Source of the DNA: Thioalbus denitrificans
Lineage (GTDB): Bacteria > Pseudomonadota > Gammaproteobacteria > DSM-26407
NCBI RefSeq assembly: GCF_003337735.1
Contig: NZ_QPJY01000017.1
Span: forward strand, 1 to 61,196
Length of the DNA stretch: 61,196 nt
Reading direction: 5' to 3'
Both the position numbers and the translations under genes were made by a program. This document shows, piece after piece, positions 46,414 through 57,400 of the stretch. Each line of letters opens with the position of its first letter. Within the stretch, counting starts at the first letter, position 1. Under the pieces are notes generated by a model. It was not told the origin of the DNA, ran no database searches, and worked only from the letters and a program-made list of their open reading frames with translations.

Positions 46414-46681
46414 AGTGTACTGCTTCACTCTTGGAGGCCCATTCAGCGAGTCGCTGGCCGGTCAGATGCAAGGCGCGCTTGCGCAGGAATGGCAGGCCCC
46501 CTTTCAAGCAAGCGCAACGCCGCAGATGGCCGGCCAGCGGCTCGCCCGCAGGGAGCCCCCCGAAAGCACCATGACTGCGTTGCAGCGCTTGACAAGGGAA
46601 CAACCATTGCCTGTGCACTGCGCCTTGTCCTGGCACTTTCGGGGGGCTCTGAAAGTACCTCCAAGAGTGAAACAGTACACT
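46414..46681. mobile_element. MITE-like element with 24-bp terminal inverted repeats
   Basis: A 268-bp non-coding element ends in 24-bp inverted repeats with one mismatch (start AGTGTACTGCTTCACTC; end GAGTGAAACAGTACACT), flanked by CT and AG. It contains further internal inverted repeats (GAGCCCCCCGAAAG with CTTTCGGGGGGCTC) but no transposase. A deleted relative is at 38842-38900. It occupies the whole space between the kinase stop and the response regulator start. Confidence 0.8.
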
Positions 46682-46684
46682 AGT

Positions 46685-49066
46685 CTACTGTCCCAGTAGT
46701 GTCCGCAGTGCCGCACGCAGGGCCTCGGGGGGCGTCGGTCCCGGCAGGACCGTGCATGCGCCGGCCTGTTCGCAGTACTCCCGCAGTGCCGGATCGGCAT
46801 CCGCCGCGAGGATGGCCACGACCGGGAGGCCGGCGCCCGCGGGATGGCCGTGCAGGCGCTCCAGGCCGCCGGCGCCCTGCAGCTCCGGCAGGTGCATGTC
46901 CATCAGCGCCACCTCGAACGGGGCGTCGCTGTCCAGTGTCTGCAGGGCCTCCTCCAGGCTGCCGGCCGCGGTGACCTCCATGCCCCAGCCTTCCAGCAGC
47001 GGCGTCAGGCGCAGCAGCTCGCGCACGTCGTCATCCACCAGCAGCACCCGCCGGCCGCGGAACTCACGGGATTCACCCGCGCCCCCCGGCTCCGCGGCGG
47101 CTGGAGCGGCCGCCGCGCGCGGCGGCGGGGCCGCGACGGGGGGCGGCGCCGGCTCCGGCCCTTCCTCCCCCTCGCCTTCACGATGGACGTTGAAAAGCTC
47201 CGCGTCCAGCCCGCTGGTGTCGAAGGTCAGCGGCAGAAGGAGCGTGAAGGTGGTCCCCAGGCCCGTGTCGCTGTCCAGCTCGATGCGGCCGCCCATCAGC
47301 TTGGCCAGCTCGTTGCTGATGGCCAGGCCCAGGCCGGTGCCGCCGTGGCGGCGGTTGGTGGAGCCGTCCACCTGCCGGAACGGCTCGAACACCATTTCAT
47401 GCTGGGACGGCGGGATGCCGATGCCGGTGTCGTGCACGCTGATGGCCAGCGGCCGTTCATCGGCGTCCCCGGCGCGGTTGCGGCCCACGGTGACGGTGAT
47501 GCCGCCCCGGTCGGTGAACTTCACTGCGTTGGCGAGGAAATTCTTCAGGATCTGGCGCAGCTTGTCCTCGTCGGTCTCGAGGCTGGCCGGCGCCTGCTCC
47601 TCCACCACCAGGTCCAGGCCCAGTCCCTTGTTGTGCACCTGGGGCCCGATGAGCTCCACCAGGCCCCGGCAGAGGGCCGCCGGGTCCACATCGCGCAGAT
47701 AGATGGAGGTGCGGCGGGCCTCGATCTTGGACAGGTCGAGGATATCGTTGATGAGCGTGGCCAGGTCGTTGCCGGCGGCATTGATGACCCGGGCCTGCTG
47801 GCGCTGCTCCTCGGTGAGATTGCCCGTATCGTTGGCGGCCAGGAGCTTGGAGAGCAGGATGATGGAGTTGAGCGGGGTGCGCAGCTCGTGGCTCATGTTG
47901 GCCAGGAACTCCGACTTGTAGCGGTTGGACGCCTCCAGCTCCGCGGCCCGGGCGATGAGATTGCGGGTGTTGGTGGCATGGGCATCGGCGAGCCGGGTCA
48001 ACTCCCGCCCCAGGTCCTGCAGCTCCCGCGGGCCGCGCCAGGCGAAGACCACGCCCTGCTCGCCGTCGAGCACCCGGCGGATATTCTCCGTGAGCGCCGC
48101 GCCGAAGCGTTCGGCGCGCAGGCCGAGCCAGCGCGCGACGACCAGCACCACCACGATCAGCACCATCACGATGATCACCACCTGGCGTATCAGGTCGGTG
48201 CGGAAGGCATCCATGTCGGTGGGATCCACCCGTCGCCCCACCCACAGGGATCCCCCTGACTGGGTCGGGAACAGGGGCATCCAGATCACCTGGTTGCCCT
48301 GGCGGTCCTCGAGGATGGCGACCTGGGGCTGGGCCATGATCTTGCCCAGGCCGGGAAAATCCTCCAGTGCGCTGCCGGTGCTGGCCTCTGCGCGGGGATT
48401 GCTGGGCAGGTAGCGGCCATCGTCCAGCGCCCACAGGTTGTCCGGGTAGGCATAGGCGAGGCCACCGGCGTCGATGTTCACCAGCACCACCCCCCGGGGC
48501 TGCTCGTCGCTGCCGAAGATGGGCGTGGCCAGGCGGATGACCATCGGATGGAGTGCGTCCGTGTCATCGGCGGGGGCGAACTCCAGCGGGCTGAAGTAGA
48601 CCCCGTCCCGCTGCATGGAGATGGCGGCCCGGAAGTAGGGGGTGTAGTCGGCGTCGGGATTCGGCGGCGCCGCCTTCAATTCGGCCCCCACCTGGCGCCG
48701 TTCCAGGCGGTAGTACTCCCGTCCCGCGCGGTCGAGGTAGACGACCCGGAAGATCTCCGGGCCGCTGCGCAGGGTATGGTTGATCCAGTCGGTGAACTGC
48801 AGTTCGCTGTCGGGAGGGTAGGTGGAAGTAGTCTCACCCTCGGGGGAGAGGGGCGGCAGGTTGGCGAGAAAGCGCACCATCTCCTCGCGGCTGGCCAGGT
48901 AGCGGTGCAGGTCGCCGAACTCCAGCCGCAGGTTCTGCAGGTGGGCCCGTTGCACCCACAGCCCGAGCCGGTCCAGCACCATGGGCAGATTCAGGGCGAC
49001 CACCGCGGCCACGGGCGTGAGACCGACCACGATCAGGAAGATCAGTATCAGTGTGCGCAGCTTCAT
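46685..49066 (-). CDS. membrane hybrid sensor histidine kinase
   Basis: A 793-aa kinase. A first TM (residues about 4-27), a periplasmic Cache-like sensor, a second TM (about residue 300) and a HAMP-like helix lead to the H-box FLANMSHELRTPLNS, then the ATPase boxes (NAVKFTD, DTGIGIP, GGTGLGLAI), a Pro/Ala-rich linker, and a C-terminal receiver (LLVDDD, ALMDMHLP). The start at 49066 (MKLRTLILIF) is chosen over a longer frame starting at 49177. The stop lies 3 bp from the mobile element that separates it from the REC-PAS response regulator. Confidence 0.92.
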   Translation of the reverse strand: MKLRTLILIFLIVVGLTPVAAVVALNLPMVLDRLGLWVQRAHLQNLRLEFGDLHRYLASREEMVRFLANLPPLSPEGETTSTYPPDSELQFTDWINHTLRSGPEIFRVVYLDRAGREYYRLERRQVGAELKAAPPNPDADYTPYFRAAISMQRDGVYFSPLEFAPADDTDALHPMVIRLATPIFGSDEQPRGVVLVNIDAGGLAYAYPDNLWALDDGRYLPSNPRAEASTGSALEDFPGLGKIMAQPQVAILEDRQGNQVIWMPLFPTQSGGSLWVGRRVDPTDMDAFRTDLIRQVVIIVMVLIVVVLVVARWLGLRAERFGAALTENIRRVLDGEQGVVFAWRGPRELQDLGRELTRLADAHATNTRNLIARAAELEASNRYKSEFLANMSHELRTPLNSIILLSKLLAANDTGNLTEEQRQQARVINAAGNDLATLINDILDLSKIEARRTSIYLRDVDPAALCRGLVELIGPQVHNKGLGLDLVVEEQAPASLETDEDKLRQILKNFLANAVKFTDRGGITVTVGRNRAGDADERPLAISVHDTGIGIPPSQHEMVFEPFRQVDGSTNRRHGGTGLGLAISNELAKLMGGRIELDSDTGLGTTFTLLLPLTFDTSGLDAELFNVHREGEGEEGPEPAPPPVAAPPPRAAAAPAAAEPGGAGESREFRGRRVLLVDDDVRELLRLTPLLEGWGMEVTAAGSLEEALQTLDSDAPFEVALMDMHLPELQGAGGLERLHGHPAGAGLPVVAILAADADPALREYCEQAGACTVLPGPTPPEALRAALRTLLGQ

Positions 49067-49527
49067 TTGGCGATCGCGGATGGCGTCCCGGACATGGGTC
49101 TGGATTCTGCGCTCCGCGCCCGCCCGCAGGCAAGGCGGCGGCAGCTCGTGCAGGCTGTTGATTACCACGAAGAACACGAAGGGCGCGAAGAAGACCGCGG
49201 GAGCCTGACTGCGGATCGTGCGGTCTTTCTTCCGGACATGGCGATTGTTCGCGACCTGTCATTCGCGTGGGTGGCCGAAGGCGGCGGCTTGCCTGGCTTG
49301 TCAGTCGGCCTTACGTTCGAGCCGAAATCCAACTTCCTCTGTTCAAACGGAATAATCAGCGTGAATCTGCCCAAGCGGCGGTCGGGCAGTCCTTTCTTCG
49401 TGCCCTTCGTGTTCTTCGTGGTGAAGCGGGGTTCGGCCGCCCGCCTCCGGGCCGCGCCGGCAATCTTGCCTTGCCGGCTTCTTGGGCGGTATAAACGATC
49501 TCTGGATCCCGTGGAGCTGGTGGATGG
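49067..49527. other. 461-bp gap with inverted short-period repeats, no supported gene
   Basis: The divergent space between the histidine kinase and the SnoaL-like gene holds the CACGAAGAA inverted repeats at 49163-49425. Frames on both strands lack ribosome binding sites and family similarity. Confidence 0.6.
49163..49425. repeat. inverted repeats of the CACGAAGAACACGAAG type
   Basis: ACCACGAAGAACACGAAGGG (49163-49182) recurs as its reverse complement ending at 49425, with imperfect matching extending beyond. About 210 bp lie between the arms. Confidence 0.7.
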
Positions 49528-49935
49528 ATGGACAGTGACAGTAGCATAGCGGCGCAATTCCTCGATGAGTTCGCCGCTTCCGTCAATGCCAAGGACTTTG
49601 CCGCGCACATGGCGCTGATCTCCGAGCAGGTGAGCATCAAGGGCCTGCCCGGTTTCGATGCCATCGGCTACGAGGAGTGGGCGCGGCAGTGCAAGCACGA
49701 GTTCGACGAGGGCATCCTTGACCACGTGGACTACAGCGGGCTGGTGCTGCGGGAGCACGATGCCGGGCGCATCGTGTTCGCCACCGTCGAGACCGTGCGG
49801 GCCAGCGACGCATCGGTCAACACCATGGGGCTGGAGATGGAGATCGCCCGCGAGGAGGACGGCCACTGGCGCATGATCCGCCAGCGCCTGCTCGAAGAAG
49901 AGGAGATCGGCACGCTCCAGCTCGTCGCGGAATAG
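49528..49935 (+). CDS. SnoaL/NTF2-like protein
   Basis: A 135-aa protein reading as the cone-shaped NTF2-like fold: an N-terminal helix (IAAQFLDEFAASVNAKDF) then strands ending GHWRMIRQRLLEEEEIG. Members include isomerases and small ligand-binding proteins; no catalytic residue identifies an activity here. Two ATGs are close (49524 and 49528); only 49528 opens this frame and has GGAG upstream. Confidence 0.75.
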   Translation: MDSDSSIAAQFLDEFAASVNAKDFAAHMALISEQVSIKGLPGFDAIGYEEWARQCKHEFDEGILDHVDYSGLVLREHDAGRIVFATVETVRASDASVNTMGLEMEIAREEDGHWRMIRQRLLEEEEIGTLQLVAE

Positions 49936-50019
49936 GGCGCCGCAGCTTCCGGTCGCCCCGGATGCGCCAGGTTCCCACCGACCGGCTCCCGTGTTACGCC
50001 GCACCTTGCGGAGACAGCC

Positions 50020-50877
50020 ATGCCCTTTGAGCACCTGGTGGACAGCCGGACCCTGGCGGCACATCTCGACGAGCCCGGCTGGATACTGTTCGACTGCCGC
50101 TTCTCCCTCGCCGATGCCGGGCTGGGCCGGCGTCTGTATCAGCAGGGACACATCCCCGGTGCCCGCTATGCCCACCTGGACGAGGATCTCTCCTCGCCAC
50201 CGACGCCCGATACGGGCCGCCACCCCCTCCCGGATCCGCAGGCCCTCGCCGCCCGGCTGGGCGCATGGGGGGTGGAAGCGGGCAGCCAGGTGGTGGTCTA
50301 CGATGATGCGGGCGGCGGTTTCGCGGTCCGCCTCTGGTGGCTGCTGCGCTGGCTGGGCCACCGGTCGGTGGCGGTTCTCGACGGCGGCCTGCCCGCCTGG
50401 CTGGCGGAGGGACGTCCACTGACCGTGACGGTCCCCGCGCCCGAGCCGCGGCGCTTCGAGGCACACCCCGATCGGCAGGCATGGGTCGGCACCGCCGAGC
50501 TGGCCGCCGCGCTGGGAACGGGGCGCTACGCCCTGGTGGACGCCCGCGCGGCGGAGCGCTACCGCGGCGAGATGGAGCCCATCGACCCGGTGGCCGGTCA
50601 TGTGCCCGGCGCCCTGAACATTCCCTTTGCCGGCAATCTTGATGCGAACGGTCACTTCCTGCCGCCCGGACGGCTGGCCGAACGGTTCCGGGCCCGGCTG
50701 GGCGGGTTGCCCCCCGCACAGGTGGTCCACAGTTGCGGCTCGGGGGTCAACGCCTGCCACAACCTGCTGGCCATGGAGCTCGCCGGGCTGACAGGATCGC
50801 TCCTCTACCCGGGATCCTGGAGCGAATGGATCCGCGATCCCGGGCGCCCCGTCGCCACCGGCTCCGAATCCGGCTGA
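50020..50877 (+). CDS. sulfurtransferase, two rhodanese domains (SseA type)
   Basis: A 285-aa tandem rhodanese. The N-terminal domain is non-catalytic (DDAGGGFAVRLWWLLRWLGH in the equivalent region) and the C-terminal one has active Cys239 in HSCGSGVNACHN. The loop CGSGV is the type found in 3-mercaptopyruvate sulfurtransferases, while the basic residues of thiosulfate sulfurtransferases are lacking. It transfers a sulfane sulfur to cyanide or thiols. GGAG precedes the ATG. Confidence 0.92.
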   Translation: MPFEHLVDSRTLAAHLDEPGWILFDCRFSLADAGLGRRLYQQGHIPGARYAHLDEDLSSPPTPDTGRHPLPDPQALAARLGAWGVEAGSQVVVYDDAGGGFAVRLWWLLRWLGHRSVAVLDGGLPAWLAEGRPLTVTVPAPEPRRFEAHPDRQAWVGTAELAAALGTGRYALVDARAAERYRGEMEPIDPVAGHVPGALNIPFAGNLDANGHFLPPGRLAERFRARLGGLPPAQVVHSCGSGVNACHNLLAMELAGLTGSLLYPGSWSEWIRDPGRPVATGSESG

Positions 50878-51072
50878 GACCGCATCCGCGGGTTCCCCTG
50901 GCGGCAGGATGGGCGGACGGTTCCGTTCCGGGCCGGGTCGATACGGCCCTCATTTGACCACCCGGGGGGCGCGTGCTAGACAAAGGGTGGGGTCGCCGCC
51001 GGTGACGGTCGCCGTCGACAGGGCAGCGGCCGGACAACGGCTCAATCAGGAGTTTCCTCTAAGGGAGGCAAA

Positions 51073-51537
51073 ATGGCGTCCATCAGCAACGACCAGGAAT
51101 TCAAACAGGCCTTGGAGAAGCTCTCGGCGGTCCAGAAACGGGTGTTAGGCGCGATGTTCGTGGAGCGGGTGCTGGATCTCAGCGACGACTCGAGGGTACG
51201 CCGGGCCGTCGAGGTGGCGCGCAAGCCCGATGCCCAGGAGACCGAGCTCGATGGCGTCAACCGCGACGCCAAGACCGCCGCGGTGGAGAGCTACACCGCC
51301 TGCGGCCGCGATACCGACTGGCACGCCCAGGCCGCCCATTTCGTGGCCACCGCCGCCGCCGACTGTTCCGTGCCCCCCTCGCGCAGCGCCCAGGCCAAGA
51401 ACGCCGCCTGGGATGCGGCCATGTTCGCCCGCATGGCCCGCACCTGTCAGAAGATCGCCCAGGGAGATACCGAGGTGCATGACGAGGCCGAGGCCCAGCA
51501 CCGTCTGCTGGAGCAGTTCCTCGCCAGCGCGGCCTGA
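51073..51537 (+). CDS. hypothetical protein (154 aa)
   Basis: A soluble helical protein, Ala-rich, with cysteines in ACGRD, ADCS and ARTCQK. I do not recognise the family. A strong ribosome binding site (AAGGGAGG) precedes the ATG, and composition matches neighbouring genes, so it is real. It stands alone between the sulfurtransferase and the helicase-nuclease pair. Confidence 0.75.
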   Translation: MASISNDQEFKQALEKLSAVQKRVLGAMFVERVLDLSDDSRVRRAVEVARKPDAQETELDGVNRDAKTAAVESYTACGRDTDWHAQAAHFVATAAADCSVPPSRSAQAKNAAWDAAMFARMARTCQKIAQGDTEVHDEAEAQHRLLEQFLASAA

Positions 51538-51689
51538 ACGGGCCGGTCATCCCGCCCGGCCCGGCCGGGCGGGTGGTCCCATTCCTGCCATCCCTTTCCA
51601 GGACGGACCGCTTCCGCGGCGCGGGCCGTCGGCCTGCAGTGATCCTGTAGCCTCCCCGGGGCATCCGGGGTAAGCTGCGCCGGCACGCC

Positions 51690-54404
51690 ATGGACGCACT
51701 GCTCGCACAACTTCCCCCCCGCACCACCGTCGTCACCGTCAACCGGCGGCTTGCCCGCAATCTGCAGCGGGCCCATGATGCGCGCCGCCGTTCCGAGCTC
51801 GGCGACAGGGCCTGGGAATCCCTCGACATCCTCCCCTGGAACGCCTGGCTTTCCCGTCTCTGGGAAGGGCTCATGGGCGTGGACGCGCATTCCGCCGTCG
51901 TGCTGGATCCGGTCCAGGAACAGGCGGTGTGGGAGCAGGTCATCGGCGCCGGTCTCGCGGCGCTGCCGGGGGGGGCGCTGCTGCAGGTTCCACAGGCGGC
52001 GCGGCTCGCGGCCGAAGCCTGGCGGCTGCTCCATGGCTGGCGGATTCCCCTCGCCGGGCACGATTTCCTGAACGATGATGGCCGCGCCTTCAGCGACTGG
52101 GCCGGGCACTACCAGGCGCTCTGCGCCCATGAGGGCTGGGTGGACGCCGCCCGGCTTCCCGATCTCCTCGCCCAGCGGCTGGAGCAGGCGCCCTGGCTGC
52201 TGCCGCGACGCCTGCTGCTGGCCGGCTTCGACGAGCTGACACCCCAGCAGCGGGCATTCGTCGATCATCTCGGCCGCCTCGGGACCGAGCAGATCGAGGC
52301 GGGGGCTGCGGAGGCGCCGGGGCAGTGCGTGCGCCACGCTTTCACTGATGCCGAGGCCGAGGTCGAGGCGTGCGCAGCCTGGGTCCGCGCGCGCCTGGAA
52401 CGGCAGCCGGAGGCCCGTATCGGGGTGGTCGTGCCCGATCTCGCCGGGCAGCGCACCCGCATCGCCCGCTGCTTCGACGACGCCCTGCGTCCGGGGGCGC
52501 TGCTGCCCGGCGCGGGGGGGGACCCGCGCCCGTTCAATCTCTCCCTGGGGGCGCCGCTGCTGGACCAGCCGCTGGTGAACGCCGCCCTGGGTGTGCTCGA
52601 GCTGCTGCGCCGGCCCGTGCCGCTGGAGCGGGTCGGACAGCTGCTGCGCTCCCCCTACCTGGGGGAGCCGGATGAACTGCCGGCGCGGGCGCTGCTGGAT
52701 GCCCGCCTGCGCGAGGATGGCGAGCTCACGGTGACGCTCCGGGGCCTGCTGGCGCTGGCCGGGGCCGTGGATGGCGAGGGGCTGCCCCGGCCATGGAGCT
52801 GTCCCGGCCTGGCCGGGCTGCTCGCCCGGGCGCGGGAGGCGTCCCGCCGCGAGAACCCGCCGCGCACCGCCGGCGGCTGGGCCGAGCATTTCAGCCGGCT
52901 TCTGGATCTGGCCGGCTGGCCGGGAAAGCGTACCCTGGACAGCGCCGAGTACCAGGTGCTCGGCGCCTGGCGCAACTTGCTGGAGCGTTTCGCCGCCGTG
53001 GAGCTGGTGGAACGGCAGCTGGGGCCGGGCGCGGCCATGACGCGTCTGCGCCGCCTGGCCGCCGAGAGCGCCTTCCAGCCCGAGGGCGACACGGCACCGG
53101 TGCAGGTGCTGGGCGTGCTGGAGTCCGGCGGCGCCCGTTTCGATGCCTTGTGGGTGCTGGGGCTGCACGACGAGGCGTGGCCGGCCCCGGTCCGGCCCAA
53201 TCCCTTCCTGCCCTACAGCCTGCAGCGCCGGCTGGGTCTGCCCCACGCCTCCGCCGAGCGCGAGCTGGCCTATGCCGCCCGCACCCTGGACCGGCTCCGG
53301 GCCAGTGCTCCCGAGATCGTCCTCTCCAGCCCGCGGCTCGACGGCGACCGGGATCTGCGGCCCAGCCCGCTCATCGCGGCCCTGCCGGAAACGCAGTTCC
53401 CGGACCTCGCCACGCCGCGGCTCGTGGCGCACATCCGCGGCGCGGCCCGGCTGGAGCCGATGGCCGAGCCGGTGGGGCCGCCGCTGGAGGGAAGCCGGGC
53501 GCCCGGCGGCGCACGCCTGCTGCAGCTCCAGGCCGCCTGCCCGTTCCGTGCCTTCGCCGAGCTGCGCCTCGGCGCAACGCCGCTCGGCGAACCGCAGCCG
53601 GGCCTGGACCCCCTGGAGCGGGGTTCGCTCCTGCACCGCCTGCTCCAGGCCCTGTGGGAGCGGCTCGGTGACTCGGAGGGATTCGCTGCCGTGGCGCGTG
53701 ACGGCGGGCTCGCGGCCCTCCTCGACGCCGTGGTGGACGCGGTGCTCGCCGAGCTGGAGCGGGAGCGGCCGCAGACGGTCACCGCGTCCTTCCGCGCCCT
53801 GGAGCGGAAGCGCCTGCTGCGCCTGCTGGGAGAGTGGCTGGAGGTGGAGCGGGGCCGCCCGCCCTTCACCGTGGCGGGAGTGGAGCGCGAGCGCCAGGTG
53901 GTCTTCGGCGGCCTGGAGCTGCGGCTGCGGATGGACCGCATCGACCGGCTGGCGGACGGACGCCTGGCCGTCATCGACTACAAGAGCGGACGGACCCGGG
54001 TGGCCGGCTGGTTCGGTGAGCGGCCCGACGAGCCGCAGCTGCCCCTGTACGCGGTCACTGCGGCGGCGCCGGTGGCGGCGCTCGCCTTCGCCCAGGTCCG
54101 GCCGGGCGAGTGCGGCTTCCTGGGCCTGTCCGACGGCGCGGAGCTGCTGCCGGGGGTGGAGGCGGTGGACGCGGGCCGGGTCGCCGGTCTCACCGGCGGG
54201 GAGTGGAACGCCATGATCGCCCGCTGGCGCACCGTCCTGGAGCGGCTGGCCGCGGAGTTCCGCGCCGGCGATGCGCGGGTGGCGCCGAAGCACTACCCCG
54301 TTACCTGCGCCTGGTGTCCGCTCCCCGCCCTGTGCCGCGTCCACTCCGTCGCACCGCCGCCCGAGGCGGAGAACGGCGTTTCCGGGGAGGCTGGCGATGA
54401 GTGA
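51690..54404 (+). CDS. AddB-like PD-(D/E)XK nuclease / inactivated helicase subunit
   Basis: A 904-aa protein of the proteobacterial DNA-repair family related to AddB. The N-terminal half is a helicase-like fold lacking a Walker A motif. The C-terminal nuclease has RMDRIDRL then VIDYKSGRT and QLPLYAV. Cysteines in AACPFRAF and in CAWCPLPALC match the Fe-S cluster that staples the AddB nuclease. It overlaps the helicase gene by 8 bp, so the two make one complex processing double-strand breaks. This is the alternative to RecBCD; no RecBCD genes are in the window. Confidence 0.87.
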   Translation: MDALLAQLPPRTTVVTVNRRLARNLQRAHDARRRSELGDRAWESLDILPWNAWLSRLWEGLMGVDAHSAVVLDPVQEQAVWEQVIGAGLAALPGGALLQVPQAARLAAEAWRLLHGWRIPLAGHDFLNDDGRAFSDWAGHYQALCAHEGWVDAARLPDLLAQRLEQAPWLLPRRLLLAGFDELTPQQRAFVDHLGRLGTEQIEAGAAEAPGQCVRHAFTDAEAEVEACAAWVRARLERQPEARIGVVVPDLAGQRTRIARCFDDALRPGALLPGAGGDPRPFNLSLGAPLLDQPLVNAALGVLELLRRPVPLERVGQLLRSPYLGEPDELPARALLDARLREDGELTVTLRGLLALAGAVDGEGLPRPWSCPGLAGLLARAREASRRENPPRTAGGWAEHFSRLLDLAGWPGKRTLDSAEYQVLGAWRNLLERFAAVELVERQLGPGAAMTRLRRLAAESAFQPEGDTAPVQVLGVLESGGARFDALWVLGLHDEAWPAPVRPNPFLPYSLQRRLGLPHASAERELAYAARTLDRLRASAPEIVLSSPRLDGDRDLRPSPLIAALPETQFPDLATPRLVAHIRGAARLEPMAEPVGPPLEGSRAPGGARLLQLQAACPFRAFAELRLGATPLGEPQPGLDPLERGSLLHRLLQALWERLGDSEGFAAVARDGGLAALLDAVVDAVLAELERERPQTVTASFRALERKRLLRLLGEWLEVERGRPPFTVAGVERERQVVFGGLELRLRMDRIDRLADGRLAVIDYKSGRTRVAGWFGERPDEPQLPLYAVTAAAPVAALAFAQVRPGECGFLGLSDGAELLPGVEAVDAGRVAGLTGGEWNAMIARWRTVLERLAAEFRAGDARVAPKHYPVTCAWCPLPALCRVHSVAPPPEAENGVSGEAGDE

Positions 54405-57400
54405 GGCGGCGCAGCCGGATCGGGTCCGGGCCGACATCGCCGCGCGGGCCGCGGCGCTCGATCCGGAACGCTCCTTCATCGTCCAGGCGCCCGCCGGCTC
54501 CGGCAAGACCGGCCTGCTCACCCAGCGTTTCCTGGCGCTGCTGGTGCGGGTGGAGGAGCCCGAGGAGGTGATGGCCATCACCTTCACCCGCAAGGCCGCC
54601 GGCGAGATGCGCGGGCGCATCCTGGAGGCGCTGGCCGCCGCCGGCGGGAGCGAGCCGGCGGCGGCGCACGAGCGGCGTACCTGGGAGCTCGCCCGGGCGG
54701 TGCTGGCGCACGCTGAGGAACGCGGCTGGCGCCTCGCCGCGACCCCCGATCGCCTGCGCATCTTCACCATCGACGCCCTCAACGCGGCGCTCACCCGGCA
54801 GATGCCCGTCCTCTCCGGTTTCGGCGCGCCGCCGGCCATCGCCGAGGATGCCGCGGAGCTCTACCGGGAGGCGGCGCGCGAGACCCTGCGCGAGCTGGAC
54901 AGCGGGGCTGCCTGGGGCGGTGCCGTGGAGCGGCTGCTGCTCCACCTGGACAACAACTGGGGGCGGGTGGAGTCGCTGCTGGCGGAGATGCTGGCCCGGC
55001 GCGACCAGTGGCTGCGCCACGTGGCCGACCCGGACAATCCGCGCGTCCGGCGCGAGACCCTGGAAGCGGGCCTGCGGCGGCTGCTGACCGATGCGCTGGA
55101 AACCCTGCACGACGCATTTCCGTCCGCGTCCCTCCAGGCGACGCTGTCCGTGGCGCGGGCGGCGGCGGAGAACCTCGCCGCCGCCGGGGTGGAGAGCCCG
55201 GTGCTGGCCTGCGCGGGCGTGGCGGCCGTGCCGGAGGGGCTGGAAGCGGCCCGGTCCCTGTGGCTGGGACTGGCCGAGCTGCTGCTCACCCGGAGCGGGG
55301 AGTGGCGCCGGCGGGTCAGCCAGGCCCAGGGCTTCCCGGCGCCGAGCGGCACCCGGGACGCCGCCGAGAAGGCGCGCCGGCAGGCGCTGAAGGACGACTT
55401 CGAGCGCCTGGTGGCGGAGCTGGGCGCGCACGGCGACCTGGCCACGACCCTGCACGCGGTCCGCGACCTGCCGCCCGCAGCCTACGACGAGTTCCAGTGG
55501 GCCGTGCTCGAATCCCTGTTCGAGCTGCTGCCGGTGGCGGTGGCGCAGCTGCGGCTGGTGTTCCAGGCCCGCGGCCAGGTGGACTTCACCGCCGTGGCCT
55601 GGGGGGCGCTGGAGGCCCTGGGCGAGCCGGAGGCGCCCACCGACCTGGCCCTGGCGCTGGACTACCGCATCCGCCACCTGCTGGTGGACGAGTTCCAGGA
55701 CACCTCCGAGGCCCAGTTCGCCCTGCTCGAGCGGCTCACCGCCGGCTGGGAGCCGGGTGACGGCAGGACCCTGTTCCTGGTGGGCGATCCCATGCAGTCC
55801 ATCTACCGCTTCCGCGAGGCGGAGGTGGGGCTGTTCCTGCGTGCCTGGCGCAGCGGCATCGGCATGGTGGCGCTCGAACCGCTGCGCCTGAGCCGCAATT
55901 TCCGCTCCCAGGCCGGGGTGGTCGAATGGGTGAACGACGCCTTCGCCCGAATCCTGCCCGGGCGCGACGACATCGCCTCCGGCGCCGTGGCCCATGCCGG
56001 GGCCGTCGCCACCCGGCCCGGGCTGCCGGAGCCGGCGGTGGAGGTCCATCCCTTCCTCGGCGCCGCCCATGCCGCCGAGGCGGCCCGGGTGGTGCGGCTG
56101 GTGCAGGCCGCTCGCGCGGAGGACCCGGGGGGGCGGATTGCCGTGCTGGTGCGCGGCCGCACCCACCTGGCCGCCATCGCGCCGGCCCTGAAGGCGGCCG
56201 GACTGCGGTTCCGCGCCATCGACATCGAGCCCCTGGGCGATCGGCCGGTGGTGCAGGACCTGCTGGCGCTGACCCGGGCCCTGCTCCATCCCGCCGACCG
56301 CATCGCCTGGCTGGCGCTCCTGCGGGCGCCCTGGTGTGGACTGGACCTGGCGGCTTTGCAGCGGCTGGCGGGGGACGCGCCGGAGCGGACCCTGTGGACG
56401 CTCATCAACGAGCCCGGGCGGCTCGACAGCCTGGACCCCGATGCCCGCGAGCGGCTGGAGCGGGTGCGCGCGGTGCTGGTGGCCACCCTCGCCGGGCGGG
56501 GCCGCCGGCCCCTGCGGCGCTGGGTGGAGGGGTGCTGGCTGGCGCTGGGCGGACCGGCCTGCGTGGAGGACCACACGGCGCTCGCCGATGCCCGGGTCTA
56601 CCTGGAGATGCTGGAGGGGCTGGAGGAGGGCGGCGACCTGACCGATTTCGAGCGCCTGGCCGAGCAGACCGGAAAGCTGTTCGCCCGCCCCGACACGCAG
56701 GCCGACGAGTCGCTCCAGCTGATGACCATCCACAAGTCCAAGGGGCTGGAGTTCGATACCGTGATCCTCCCGGGGCTGGGGCGCAGCCCGCGGCGTGAGA
56801 GCGAACGGCTGTTCATGTGGCTGGAGCGGCCCCGCGGCGGCGGGGCGAGCGACCTGCTCATCGCCCCGATGAAGGGCAGCGGCCGGGATCGGGATCCCAT
56901 CTACGCCCACCTCTACGCCCTGGACCGGGCCAAGGGTCTGCACGAGGATGGACGCCTGCTCTACGTGGCCGTCACCCGGGCCCGGCGCCGGGTGCACCTG
57001 CTCGGCCACGTGAAGACCGTCGAGGCGGGAGACGCCCTGCGCGCGCCCCCCGCCGATTCACTCCTGGCGCGCCTGTGGCCGGTGGTGGAGGGGACGTTCA
57101 GCGCCGCGCTGGAGGCGCCCGCGGCGGCGGATGACGCGTCCGTCCCGCTGCCGCCGCCGGCCCAGCTGCGCCTGGTCAGGGACTGGTCGCGGCCGGAGCC
57201 GCCGCCGGCGGTAGGCTGGCGGGCGACCGCACCGCCTACCCCGGTGGAGCCGGAGGTGGTCTTCGAGTGGGCGGGCGAGACGGCCCGGCACGTGGGCACG
57301 GTGGTGCACCGCCTTTTGCAGAACATGGGGCTGCAGGGCGGGCACTGGTCGGCGGCGCGGCTGGCCTCCCTGCGGCCGGTCTGCCGCGCGGCGCTGGCCC

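Noticed and set aside
49162-50760. Minus-strand open frame of 532 codons
   Set aside because: It crosses the SnoaL-like and sulfurtransferase genes antisense; both of those have clear motifs and ribosome binding sites.
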